Position numbers and translations under genes: made by a program | In this document: positions 1 through 10,295 of the stretch, one piece after another | Numbering within the stretch: the first letter of the stretch is position 1 | Layout: each line of letters begins with the position of its first letter | Notes under the pieces: model-generated | Told to the model about the DNA's origin: nothing | What the model saw: only the letters and a program-made list of their open reading frames with translations | Database searches by the model: none | Source: Bos javanicus | Taxonomy: Eukaryota > Chordata > Mammalia > Artiodactyla > Bovidae | Direction: 5' to 3' | Length of the DNA: 64,000 nt | Assembly (NCBI RefSeq): GCF_032452875.1 | Contig: NC_083885.1 | Location: forward strand, 32,529,925-32,593,924

Positions 1-1308
1 TCATTTTGCCTTCCCTAACCATTCCCCTGAGCTATGTGAGAAGTGAATTTAATAGAATCAGTGATATTTACTGCTTTTTGAGCATAAATCTTCACTTGTT
101 CAATTTCAAGTGAGTAGTGTGGTCCCTTACAATTACTTTTTTCCTCCAACCTGTTCAAATATTTGGCAGGAAAATGGCCTTATCAGGTCATCATAGAACC
201 TTCACTATTGCTGAGCTAATAACGCATTTTTGGAAAACTCCATTTAAACGTTGCAGATGAAAATCTTTGCTACTCTCGATGTCACTTCCAAACACATTGG
301 AAGATGAGCCACAGGGGAAGCCCATATGTTAGAAAGGCATGCTTCATTTAGCTATTGCAACATGATGGCTGAAGGGTGCTATAGATGGAGTTGCTCAGAA
401 AAGATTACATCTCTTGGCTTCTGGCAAAGAAAAAAAAAGCATAAAAACGGCTGTTCTAAGGATGAAGAGCTTTATTGAAATTCAACAGAAACCTTACAGA
501 AACTGTGAGCTTCTGACTCGTTATCAGGTACCTGCATTTGGGCATCCTGACACTCTGTAATTGAAATTCATTGCTCGACCTTTAGTCTATAAAAACGGTA
601 TGCTGTCATTAGCACTGACTGCTTGCTATATTCTCCTGTCACTCCTTAGGCCAGCTTAAACCATCACAGATGAAATAGCCTATTTCATGTCAGACCTCAG
701 AGTTTGCCACTATTAAAGTGGAAAGCTAAAGCAATGTTTAGCAAAGTGGTAAAGACTAATGCAGTAGGATTGCTAGAGAAGTAGTCGTCTTTCATTTTTT
801 TCTTAAATTGCCTTAAAAATTAATGTTCTCGTATGGTACCATCTCTATTACACTGCTCCTGTCAGAATGAAAATTATTACTTTTTTAATTGCATTTTAAT
901 TTAACCCGGTAATGCCACACTGTCTACCTTACACTTTAAGAACTATTTGAATGTTAGTTCAGCAATGAGACAAGTTAATGTAAGAATTACAAGGTAATAT
1001 TTCACATTCATGATGTGAAGAATTGAGGCAATTATGTGGATAATTCAGTTAGGAGGAAAAAAAAAGTGCCAGACTGGTATACTTTTTCTTTTTTGTTTTT
1101 TTTTAAATACTTAGGTATAAGAGGAAATCTTGGGTTTTGGAGACTCGTTGTGTTTATTCTGGTAATGACTGTATGTATCATTTGGTGTCAAGGTTCTAGT
1201 CAGACAGTCAGAAAGAAGTTTGTTGTCCCTAATCATTATGTTATAAAGGGAATCACCTCATTAATTAAAGAAATAAAGGGAAATCACAACAATAATCCTC
1301 TTTGACTC
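1..1308. other. Unassigned AT-rich non-coding DNA
   Basis: No repeat family, RNA gene or exon is recognisable. An A-run lies near 429-438 and T-rich runs at 1083-1106. An 89-codon open frame at 1036-1305 (+) crosses that T-rich run, giving a K- and F-rich product with no recognisable domain; it is read as chance. Confidence 0.5.
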
Positions 1309-1384
1309 ACCTTATAGAGTAATGGAAATGAAAACAAAAATAAACCAATGGGGCCTAATTAAACTTAAAAATTTTTGCACAGCA

Positions 1385-1480
1385 TTGTGTGTGTTAGTTG
1401 CTCAGTCATGCTCAACTCTTTGTGACCCCATGGTCTGTATTGCAGGCAGATTCTTTACCATCTGAGTCACCAGAGAAACC
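1385..1480 (-). mobile_element. Bov-tA-type SINE, internally deleted
   Basis: The 3' tail of a Bov-tA read in reverse (TGTTAGTTGCTCAGTCATG) jumps after about 50 bases straight to the reversed tRNA-derived head, GGCAGATTCTTTACCATCTG. Roughly 100 bases of the normal middle are missing. L1 sequence flanks both sides. I see no clear target-site duplication. Confidence 0.8.
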
Positions 1481-2352
1481 AAGGAAAACAATAAACTATA
1501 TTAAAAGACAGTCCTCAGAATGGGAGAACATAATTGAGAATGAAACAACTGACAGAAGATTAATCTCCAAAATATATAAGCAGCTCATGCAACTCAATAT
1601 CAGAAAAACAAATAGTCCAATGAAAAAATGAGCAGAAGACCTAAATAGACATTTCTCCAAAGAAGATACAGATGGCCAATAAATACGTGGAAAGATGCTA
1701 AATATCACTAATTATTAGAGGAATGCAAATCAAAACTACAATGAGGCATCACCTCACACCTGTCAGAGTGACGTCATCAAAAATTCTATAAACAAACAAT
1801 AAATGTTGGAGAGGGTGTGGAGAAAATGAAACACCCCTGCACTATTGATGGGAATTAAATTGATACAACCACTATGGAGAACAGTTTGGAGATTCTTTTG
1901 AAAAAACTAGGAATAAAACTACCACATGGCCCAGAAATCTCACTACTGAGTACATACCCCGAGAAAACCATGAATGAAAAGACACATGTACCCTCAATGT
2001 TCATAGCAGCATTATATACAATAGCTAGGACATGGAAACAACCTAGATTTCCATCAACAGGTGAGTGGATAATGAAGAAATAGTACACATATATAATGGA
2101 GTCTCACTCAGACATAGAAAAGAATGAATTTGAGTCAGTTCTAGTGAAATAGATGAACCTAGAGCCTGTTATAGAATGAAGTAAGTCAGAGAGAGAAAAA
2201 CAAATATCATATATTTACACATATATGGAATCTAGATGAACCTATTTGCAGGGAAGGAAAGGAGACATAGATACAGAGAATGGACTTGTGGACACAGTGG
2301 GGAAAGGAGAGAGTAGGACGAATGAAGAAAGTAGAATCGACATATATACACT

Positions 2353-2577
2353 GCGTTCGAGCATTGTAAGTCGCTTCAGTCGTGTCCGACTCTGCATGAC
2401 CCTATAGACTGTAGTCTGCTAGGCTTCTCTATCCATGGGATTTTCCAGTCAAGAACACTGGAGTGGGTTGCCATGCCCTCCTCCAGGGTATATCCCAACC
2501 CAGGGATCAAACCCGAGTCTTTTGCGTCTTTGCGTTGGCAGGCAGGTTCTCTACCACTAGCGCCACTTGGGAATCCG
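2353..2577 (-). mobile_element. Bov-tA SINE inserted in L1
   Basis: A near full-length tRNA-Glu-derived ruminant SINE in reverse orientation, running from GTAAGTCGCTTCAGTCGTG to the reversed head CACTTGGGAATCC. It is bounded by a perfect 12-bp TSD, CATATATACACT, at 2341-2352 and 2578-2589, and interrupts L1 3' UTR sequence. An antisense frame of 93 codons across it (2376-2657) is a SINE artefact. Confidence 0.93.
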
Positions 2578-2772
2578 CATATATACACTATCATGTGTAA
2601 AATAGATAGCTGGTAAGAAGTTGCTATATAACACAGGGAGCCAAGCCTGGTGCTCATGTAATAGCTGCCTCAACATTTGTGAAGCTAGTGTTAGAATTTC
2701 CAGTTGAAATGGAGTCTTGAGACATGCCCAGTCTCATCCATCTAGCAATTAATGGAGCTAGGATGGAAACCT

Positions 2773-3042
2773 GCTACTGCTAAGTCACGTCAGTCATATA
2801 CAACTCTGTGAGACCCCATAGATGGCAGCACACAAGGCTCCGCCATCCCTGGGATTCTCCAGGCAAGAACACTGGAGTGGGTTGCCATTTCCTTCTCCAG
2901 TGCATGAAAGTGAAACGTGAAAGTGAAGTCGCTCAGTCCTGTCCGACAGTTTGTGATCCCATGGACTGCAGCCCACCAGGCTCCTCCATCCATGGGATTT
3001 TCCAGGCAAGAGCACTGGAGTGGGGTGCCATTGCCTTCTCCA
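2773..3042 (-). mobile_element. BOV-A2 SINE (two-monomer Bov-A dimer)
   Basis: Two Bov-A monomers in tandem are joined by the linker TGCATGAAAGTGAAACGTG near 2902. The element begins with CTGCTAAGTC (the reversed CTG/AGC tail) and ends with GCCATTGCCTTCTCC. A 13-bp TSD, AGGATGGAAACCT, flanks it at 2760-2772 and 3043-3055 without mismatch, which points to a relatively recent insertion. The 154-codon frame starting inside it at 2808 is a by-product of low stop density. Confidence 0.95.
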
Positions 3043-3055
3043 AGGATGGAAACCT

Positions 3056-3552
3056 AGATCTGTCCAACTCAGAGATTATGTTGTCCAGTTTCTCACACTG
3101 TCTACTGAAGGGGTGTTCCCCCTCACATGACCGACTTCCTTCTGTGGACTTTTTTAATCAAAATGCTACTTTGATTCCCAGTTCCATGTGTCAAGGTACA
3201 AACAGTTTGTCATTTTTGCAGTCACACTTTTATCTCCTGTTTTATCTCTGTAGTGCTGTTACAGAGTCTTAGCTTGAGTATAGTTTTCCACTCCCTAAGC
3301 AACTTGTGGGTTTCATACTCCTGTGAAACAATTTGTCACATCTTCAGTTTTCTCATGTTTCAATTAAAAAGCAATCCAAGTTCCACTTTATTTAATTCTT
3401 CTCCTCAATGAAAATATCCATATCATCAAAGATTTAGTATCCGAACTTCAGTCATTACACTGTCCCTCTGTTTGGGCATAAAACATCTCTCAGCAGAATC
3501 AATTACTCTTCTTCAGAGCTTCCGTGACAAACTTCCTTTTGAATTTTATATC
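3056..3552. other. Unassigned non-coding DNA
   Basis: AT-rich sequence between BOV-A2 and the BovB fragment. No repeat or gene was recognised. Confidence 0.45.
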
Positions 3553-4278
3553 AGAGGGGAACTAAAAAGCCTCTTGATGAAAGTGAAAGTGGAGTGTGAA
3601 AAAGTTGGCTTAAAGTTCAACATTCAGAAAACTAAGATCATGGCATCTGGTCCCATCACTTCATGGGAAATAGATGGGGAAATAGTGGAAACAGTGTCAG
3701 ACTTTATTTTGGGGGACTCCAAAATCACTGCAGATGGTAACTGCAGCCATGAAATTAAAAGACGCTTACTCCTTGGAAGGAAAGTTATGACCAATCTAGA
3801 TAGCATATTCAAAAGCAGAGACATTACTTTGCCAACAGAGGTCCGTCTTGTCAAGGGTATGGTTTTTCCAGTGGTCATGTATGGATGTGAGAGTTGGACT
3901 GTGAAGAAAGCTGAGTGCCGAAGAATTGATGCTTTTGAACTGTGGTGTTGGAGAAGACTCTTGAGAGTCCCTTGGACTGCAAGGAGATCCAACCAGTCCA
4001 TTCTAAAGGAGATCAGTCCTGGGTGTTCACTGGAAGGACTGATGCTAAAGCTTAAACTCCAGTACTTTGGCCATCTCATGCGAAGAGTTGACTCACTGGA
4101 AAAGACCCTGATGCTGGGAGGGATTGGGGGCAGGAGGAGAAGGGGACGACAGAGGATGAGATGGCTGGATGGCATCACCGACTCAATGGACATGAGTTTA
4201 AGTGAACTCCGGGAGTTGGTGATGGACAGGGAGGCCTGGTGTGCTGCGGTTCATGGGGTCGCAAGGTATCGGACATGA
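3553..4278 (+). pseudogene. BovB reverse transcriptase C-terminal segment, uninterrupted frame
   Basis: About 240 codons are open without a frameshift, encoding the region after the RT palm of the BovB polyprotein. Landmarks are NIQKTKIMASGPITSWEIDG near the start, then VMYGCESWTVKKAE, FELWCWRRLLRVPW and RQRMRWLDGITDSMDM. The endonuclease and the catalytic YADD box lie upstream of the truncation, so this is a non-functional fragment. The frame ends in TGA where the consensus has CGA (arginine), a CpG-decay change a few codons before the usual stop. The open frame extends upstream of the element to an ATG at 3472 in unrelated flanking DNA. An antisense frame at 3624-4193 is a mirror artefact. 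Confidence 0.85.
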
Positions 4279-4306
4279 CTGAGTGACTGAACTGAACTGA
4301 ACTGAA
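3553..4306 (+). mobile_element. BovB (RTE-clade LINE) 3' end, 5'-truncated
   Basis: About 750 bases of the BovB 3' terminus. It enters abruptly at AGAGGGGAACTAAAAAGCC, downstream of the reverse transcriptase active site, and ends in the BovB tail ACTGAACTGAACTGAA. Divergence from the consensus looks low. No convincing TSD is visible. Confidence 0.95.
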
Positions 4307-4691
4307 TATAACTGATGCTGGAGTCACTATGCCTTTGGTATTATAAATGAAGACTTTCTACCTTTTTTCTTCCAATTGTGTTCCAATATCAAAAGAATAA
4401 GCAAGAATAGTAAAATGGAAAAGCCTACTAAGCCAAGAAAGGTGATGAGTTTGATCTCTGACCTTCTCCCCACCTCAACTCTCCCATAACGTTTCACTGT
4501 TCAGCTTTAGATGAATTACTCAGTTCATCTGAATCCCAGATTCTTCTGCCATGGAGATGATAATGTATGTTCTACCTGCCTCATGAGACAGATTTTTTAA
4601 AAAATCACTAAAACTATTTTGAACTATATTTTTGAGCTAAAATTTCATATAAATGAGTTACTAAACTTAATTCTCTGCTTTGTTATTGATG
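4307..4691. other. Unassigned non-coding DNA
   Basis: AT-rich spacer between two oppositely oriented BovB ends. Nothing was recognised. Confidence 0.45.
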
Positions 4692-5068
4692 TTGTTTAAT
4701 TGCTCAGTCTTATCTGACTCTCTGTGACCCCATGGACTGCAGCATGCCAGGCTTCCCTGTCCTTCACTATCTCCCAGAGTTTGCTCAGACTCAGGTCCCT
4801 GGAGTTGATGATGCCATCCAATCATCTCATCTTCTGTTGCACCCTTCTCGTCCTGCCCTCAATCTTTATCAGCACCAGGGTCTTTTCCAATGAGTCAACT
4901 CTTCACATCAGGTAACCAAAGTATTCGAGCTTCAGCTTCATCATCAATCCTTCGAATAAATATTCAGGGTTGATTTCCTTTAGGATTGACTGGTTTGATC
5001 TTGCTGTCCAAGTGGCTCTCAAGAGTCTTCTTCAGCACCACAGTTCAAAATCATCAATTCTTTGGCTT
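4692..5068 (-). mobile_element. BovB 3' end, older diverged copy
   Basis: Reversed BovB tail: TTGCTCAGTC, then CCATGGACTGCAGCATGCC, then TCTCATCTTCTGTTGCACCC, ending at CAAAATCATCAATTCTTTGG. It has many substitutions and small gaps relative to the copy at 3553-4306, so it is older. The frame is broken. Confidence 0.9.
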
Positions 5069-6124
5069 TATAATTTTTTTGAATTCTCTTTTTATAAAGG
5101 GTTAAATTTTATATGAAAGCGTGTGTTTACTTTTCATTGTAATTGCTAATTTCTTTAAGCAACCTATTTTCTGATCATCAGAATTCTTTAAACTGAAATC
5201 CACTTGGACTGACATTCTAAACTAGTTTTTAAATGACAAACATATTAGTGGGATATTTATATTTACTCTCCTAAATAAAAACTGTGACTGCCAAACTCTT
5301 CTTGAGATTATAAACAAATTTTCCTGGGGATGCTTTGTGACCTTGCTAGCTCCTTCTAAGGAATAGAGTTACATGGGATAATACACAAACAGGAAAACAT
5401 ATGATCTTAAAAAATAACACAGTATTCATGAGGTTTACATGTGGGTGTACATGCATGTATGAAACTTTTTAAGTGTAAGAACTAAAATTTGCTTTGATTG
5501 TCTTTCATTTTTACTATTTTCTCAGCCATTGGTGATTTCAAAGAGATGATGCTTTCCTAGATCTTTTTAATCTTCTAGGAGTGGGACTCTGATGTTGGCA
5601 ATGTATTCAATCCTTGCCATCATAAACATCAGACTCTGCAATTTTCTGTAGCTTTTATCTTTATCCAATTTTTCAAGAAGATGCCAGTTGCATAAGCAGT
5701 ATCTACAGCCATGCCTCAGCAAATTCTCCCTCAATTTTACATCCTGGAGTACTTTCCATGTGTCTTACTTATGGTCAATTTTGCAGGAACCATAATGTTA
5801 AATTTAGTCCAGAAAAAATGTTCATCCCTTCTTCCCCTTGCATGTCTGTGCTTGAAGAAAATTTGTAGCAGTGATATATTGCCCATATGTTGGAGTTTCT
5901 TCTGGCAGGAAACACAAAGCTTCATTGAGTTCCCTCCCTAAGAGAAAATAGTATCATCCTTTCCTGAGACAATTGGATGCACCCCACTTATAATCCCTCT
6001 TCACGTATGTTAGAAAAAGCAAGCTTAGCCAAGAAAAATATTGTCAATAAATATTAGATCTATTTATTTGGGGTTGAGACTAATAGTCCTGGACCCTTGC
6101 AGGGTCTCATGAATTTTACCACAT
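5069..6124. other. Unassigned AT-rich non-coding DNA
   Basis: No repeat recognised. A 76-codon frame at 5711-5941 (+) has no recognisable domain and sits in a low-GC context; I treat it as chance. Confidence 0.45.
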
Positions 6125-6136
6125 ATAATGCATCAT

Positions 6137-6157
6137 GCTGCTGCTGCTGCTGCTGCT
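6137..6157. repeat. (GCT)7 microsatellite at SINE tail
   Basis: Seven perfect GCT/AGC units form the tail of the BOV-A2. Such tails are length-variable in ruminants. Confidence 0.9.
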
Positions 6158-6444
6158 AAGTCGCTTCAGTCATGTCCGACCCTGTGCGACCCCATAGACA
6201 GCAGCCCACCAGGCTCCTCTGTCCCTTGGATTCTCTAGGTGCAGAACACTGGAGTGGCTTGCCATTTCCTTCTCCAATGCATGAAAGTGAAAAGTGAAAG
6301 TGAAGTCGATCAGGTTGTCTACTTGAAAGTTATACAGTCCTGTCCGACTCCTAGTGACCCCATGGACTGCAGTCTACCAGGCTCCTCCTTCCATGGGATT
6401 TTCCAGGCAAGAGTACTGGAGTGGGGTGCCATTGCCTTCTCCGA
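6137..6444 (-). mobile_element. BOV-A2 SINE with CTG-expanded tail and a 24-bp internal insertion
   Basis: The element starts with seven GCT units (6137-6157, the reversed AGC tail of BOV-A2), followed by two Bov-A monomers and the final GCCATTGCCTTCTCCG. A 12-bp TSD, ATAATGCATCAT / ATAACGCATCAT, lies at 6125-6136 and 6445-6456 with one mismatch. Within the second monomer, positions 6314-6337 have no counterpart in other BOV-A2 copies in this window. Confidence 0.95.
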
Positions 6445-6456
6445 ATAACGCATCAT

Positions 6457-7323
6457 AGAGATATCTATAAAGTAGGGACTGAAGAACCGTGAGTGCTGTA
6501 TCAACTTTCATCAATCCCTAAACTACTGATTATCTCCTATGATAGGCAAAAATACTTTATTGATCCTACTCTTTAAATCAACAGCTGAATCCAATCTTAA
6601 TTCATGTTCCATCGTAGTCTTAATATCCCAGCATCACCTTTCATTGCTACTGTTTCTGTCTTTCTCTGGTATATTGGCTGTTTCTTCATCCTTATCTCTA
6701 GTATGATAATCTTCTGACTGTATTGACTGAACTCTTTTTTTAATGTTTACTTATTGGGAAAGCTTTCCTAAAACTCTGTTTGTGTGAGTGTGCACACCCA
6801 TGTGTATATGTGTGTGTGTCCCTGGAGTGGCAAACAGGTGAAGTATAAAAATATATATAAAATTTCTTTCCAGACACCTTTTTTGCTTTACAGTAAAACT
6901 TTTTTGATAACCCTATATCCATGAAACAGCCTTGATTGAAGATAGGGACTTCTACAAGAAGGGTTATTTGCACTATCATATTATACAGAAAGAGAAAACT
7001 TTTTTCCCAACTCTTAGGGAGGAAAAGATAGAGTGATTTGATGACATCTAGTCAGAGTATTGTTTAATGATCTTTCCCCTTCAGCCATGAACTATTCATA
7101 AACACAGTTTTTATATATCAGTACATATTCCATGGGAGGCAAGAGTATGCTGATAGGTATTATTTGATCAATTGCTCTTACCTGAATAATCCTACTTTGG
7201 TTTGAAAACATGATGGGCTATATTGGCCAGTATATAGCTGCCCAGTAAAACTCAGGACACCAAGTCAACTTTGAATTTCAGGTGACAAAAGTTAATATTT
7301 TCAGTATAAGTATTACTATCCAT
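6457..7323. other. Unassigned AT-rich DNA with a TG-rich patch
   Basis: Imperfect TG/CA-rich sequence at about 6778-6822, including (TG)5 near 6811-6820. Otherwise nothing was recognised. Confidence 0.45.
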
Positions 7324-7599
7324 GGAGAAGGCAATGGCACCCCACTCCAGTCCTCTTTCCTGGAAAATCCCATGGACGGAGGAGCCTGGAAGGCTGCAGT
7401 CCATGGGGTCTCAAAGAGTCGGACACGACTGAGTGACTTCACTTTCACTTTTCCCTTTCATTTATTGGAGAAGGAAATGGCAAGCCACTCCAGTGTTCTT
7501 GCCTGGAGAATCCCAGGGACAGGGGAGCCTGGTGGGCCGCTGTCTGTGGGGTCACACAGAGTCGGACACGACTGAAGCGACTTAGCAGCAGCAGCAGCA
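7324..7599 (+). mobile_element. BOV-A2 SINE, full length
   Basis: Forward-oriented dimer: GGAGAAGGCAATGGCACCCC opens the first monomer, GGAGAAGGAAATGGC opens the second at about 7469, and the element closes with AGCGACTTAGCAGCAGCAGC. Both monomers retain GAGTCGGACACGACTGA. No target-site duplication is obvious. The 97-codon frame at 7282-7575 is SINE-derived. Confidence 0.95.
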
Positions 7600-8734
7600 A
7601 CCAAAATGTCACTTGTTGTTTATCTAAAATTCAAACTTAACAAGGGATTTTACATTTTTACTTGCTAAATCTGGCAACTCCTAATTCCTTCACTTGTTCT
7701 AATCTTTCCATCTCCAGAATACAAGCTGGGGGAACTGAGGCAAGCAAGACAATATAGAAAACAATTTCAAACTCCTATTATTTTGTATCTAAGTAATTCA
7801 AAATGGCCTCTTTTCTGAATGTATATGTATGTGTGTGTAACAGTGTCAGTAGGTCATTATATATATATATTTTTTTTGCTGGGGGAGGGAGGTTATTAGT
7901 AACAAGCAAGCCACAAAGGAATTTCTTGTGAGAATAAAGAGAAATGTAATATAAAGAAACTAAAATTACTTACAAAGTCAAAAGTATGGCTATAAAAGCA
8001 ATCTTTAGAAATAAAAGTTACTAGTACAGCACTAAGAAACTCCAAGTTCCATAAACTTCTTTAGCTGCTATGCTCTAACTGTTTTCAAACTCTTGTGAGT
8101 ATTTTCTAGTTCCAAGTTCCTTGAGAGTATATAATTGACCCACTTGGGGTTGTATATCTGTCCTTGTGGACTGTACAGCAAATCTGTCTGACAGAAGAAA
8201 AAGTCAGGGAAGTATGATGAGCAAATAAGTACAGAAATACCAAGACATGGATTAAATGGAAGAGAAAATTCAACCTCCCCATCTGAAGGGAGCTAGTAGA
8301 CCTTCATCTAAACTCATTGCTAACAGAAAAAAGAATGACAACATCCCAATAGGTATCCCATTCAAAGCATATTTTGGAAGGTTTAACATCTAATGCATAA
8401 CAATAAACACAAAACATTTCATACTCTTAGCAGTTAGACTTGGTAAACAGTGGAGAAGCACTTTAGTGGAAATATGAATCTTTTATACCACCCTTATCAA
8501 GAAAACATCATCTGACAAGAATGAGAAAACATGAATGCAGTGCAACAAAATCATAAAAACACACAATTAATTCAGGAAATTTGAATTTACTTTTTCTGTT
8601 GTTGTTATTATTGTTTCTCAATAATTTGCCCTAACATCAGAGCAGAGCACCTTATCTACAGAGCTTAGCTTGACCCAGAATGGCAGAAACCTAATCAGTG
8701 TGGAGGTTCCATGATTATAGGACAACTGTCAGTC
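7600..8734. other. Unassigned AT-rich non-coding DNA
   Basis: An AT dinucleotide run with a T-run occurs at 7858-7877. No genes or classified repeats were seen. Confidence 0.45.
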
Positions 8735-8910
8735 AAATTTGGATTTAAATTCTGTTTCTGCATACTATATCCTATGAAATTTTGGCTAGTTTTTTTTTTT
8801 TTTTAATATTTATGATCCTTGGTTTTTTTAATCTGTAAAATGAATACAGTAAAACTGAGCTAATGATTGTAAGGATTAAGAATGATGATTTTTAGCAAAT
8901 TTTGATGTTT
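8735..8910 (+). mobile_element. MIR SINE (ancient)
   Basis: Order and words match MIR: GGATTTAAATTCTGTTTCTG (the diverged GGGTTCGAATCC region), then AATCTGTAAAATGAATACAG, then TGTAAGGATTAAGAATGATG. A T-run at about 8792-8806 interrupts the middle. Confidence 0.7.
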
Positions 8911-9359
8911 ATAAAAGACTCTAGAAAACAAAAGGAAACATCTAAAAACTACTATTCAGTGGTTATACTTCTGATAATATCCAAATTTTTCCAATCAAAT
9001 CAGCCATCCTTAATAACAATAACTTCTGGACAAAATAGACAATGACTATTCAGTGAAGGCACCAGAGCACAAACAAAAGCAGGAAGAAGAAGAATCAATG
9101 AAGGAGAGTCAAGGGCTGTTGAAAAAAGAAAATAACATTTAATTAGCTTTTCATTTTTTATGATGTTTACTACAGACAGTATACCTAAATCTGCAGCTTG
9201 CTGGGTAAGCAAATATTGAATAGAAAAGCTGAAGATAAATGTCTAGATGACCTGAAAGGTATGCTTAAAAGAATAAAAGTTAAATTTTAGCTGTCCCCCT
9301 CTTGCAAGGAAAGATAAATTTGTCAGTTTGAGTTAACTCAAATTATCTACTAAAAAATA
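8911..9359. other. Unassigned non-coding DNA
   Basis: AT-rich; nothing recognised. A 70-codon antisense frame at 9000-9212 lacks any recognisable domain. Confidence 0.4.
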
Positions 9360-9650
9360 TAAAATAATACTCTTCAGAGTCTTCTACAAAGTATCATTCA
9401 CAATGTCCAGAATGCAGTCCCAAGTCCTCAGCATACAAGGAAATTTAAAACAACAACAAAAAAGTTTTCAAGAGAAAATAAGCAACAGTTACTAAACCTG
9501 AGATGATCTAGACATTAGAATTAGCAGACAGGGATTTTATAATAATTATTATCACTAGGCTCAAGAAATAAAGGAAAATATGTCTATAGTGAAAAAAGGA
9601 AATCTTTGGAGAAAAATATAATGATAAAAAATAACTGAACCAATATTACA
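9360..9650 (+). mobile_element. Probable old L1 5' / ORF1-region fragment
   Basis: The string CAATGTCCAGAATGCAGTCC, followed by AATTAGCAGACAGGGATTTT and GGCTCAAGAAATAAAGGAAA, resembles the ORF1-side region of old mammalian L1 or HAL1 elements. It is heavily diverged and the family assignment is by eye only. Confidence 0.4.
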
Positions 9651-9883
9651 GAAATATGCCTGTTCTAGATTGTGATCATTAGATAAACCTCCTTTAAGAA
9701 GACTCGCATGTACTCAAATGCCAATAGGAACACGATTGGGAATACAAATGAATGACACACTGACAGGGCAACATGCTGGGTACTGACTGGGCTTCCAGTG
9801 CACTAGAAAACACTGTTTCCACTGAATCCTTGCTCTTTTATTTCAACCAATTGTTGCCTTAAGTAGAGATTAATGAACGCTTT
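9651..9883. other. Unassigned non-coding DNA
   Basis: Short flank upstream of the MER5A-like element; nothing recognised. Confidence 0.4.
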
Positions 9884-10295
9884 CAGTAAAGAGCTAGATC
9901 GTAAATATTACAGTCTCTGCGTGTCATGTGGTATCTATTACAACTGCTGAACTCTACTATTATACCATAAAAGTAACCATGTGTGTTAGTCACTCAGTCA
10001 TATCTGACTCTTTGGGAACCTATGGACTGTAGCTTGCCAGGCTCCTCTGTCCATGGAATTCTCCAGGCAAGAATACTGGAGTGGCTAAGTCATTCCCTTC
10101 TCCAGGCGGGTCTTCCCAAACCAGGTCTCCAGCCTTTCTGGTGGAGTCTTAACATCTGAATCATCAGAGAAGCCCAGAGAATCCCAAAAGTAGCCACAGA
10201 TAATACATAAGTGAATGGTTGTGGCTATGTTCCAATAAAACTTTGTTGACAGAACATGGTGGTGGATCATATTTGGCCTATGGGATGTTCTTTAC
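9884..10295 (+). mobile_element. MER5A-like hAT-Charlie DNA transposon, split by a SINE
   Basis: The left part (9884-9979) matches the MER5A interior: AAAGAGCTAGATCGTAAATA, then GTGTCATGTGGTATCTATTA. The right part (10186-10295) continues with AGCCACAGATAATAC, then TGTTCCAATAAAACTTTGTT, and on to a diverged TTTGGCC end. It is a non-autonomous cut-and-paste element without coding capacity, predating the ruminant radiation. The outer terminal repeats are poorly preserved. Confidence 0.8.
9980..10185 (-). mobile_element. Bov-tA SINE inserted in MER5A
   Basis: Reverse-oriented Bov-tA from GTGTGTTAGTCACTCAGTC to the reversed head TCAGAGAAGCCC. An 11-bp TSD AAAAGTARCCA flanks it at 9969-9979 and 10186-10196 with one mismatch, and it lies exactly in the MER5A break. 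Confidence 0.9.

Larger units (their letters stand above)
1309..2655 (+). mobile_element. L1 LINE fragment, ORF2 C-terminal part and start of 3' UTR, split by two SINEs
   Basis: The sequence follows the artiodactyl L1 consensus from the ORF2 C-terminal region into the 3' UTR. Recognisable words include the GCAAATCAAAACTACAATGA block near 1725 and AACCTATTTGCAGGG near 2238. The copy is truncated at both ends, since the L1 3' terminus and poly-A are absent. Its reading frame is broken by stops and small indels, so it is dead. SINEs interrupt it at 1385-1480 and 2353-2577, and the L1 sequence resumes on the far side of each. Confidence 0.9.

Noticed and set aside
1036..1305. 89-codon frame as a small gene
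   Set aside because: Crosses T- and A-rich low-complexity sequence; no recognisable motif and no sign of a transcript.
2808..3272. 154-codon open frame (+)
   Set aside because: It starts inside a BOV-A2 and runs into unrelated flank. The same SINE-encoded words recur in frames over every BOV-A2 and Bov-tA copy.
3624..4193. 189-codon antisense open frame
   Set aside because: Mirror of the BovB coding strand; the equivalent antisense frames appear opposite other BovB copies (13834-14157, 25584-25838).
6137..6157. CTG repeat as a disease-type expansion or CRISPR-like array
   Set aside because: It is the normal AGC tail of a BOV-A2; there are no spaced direct repeats of the CRISPR kind anywhere in this vertebrate window.
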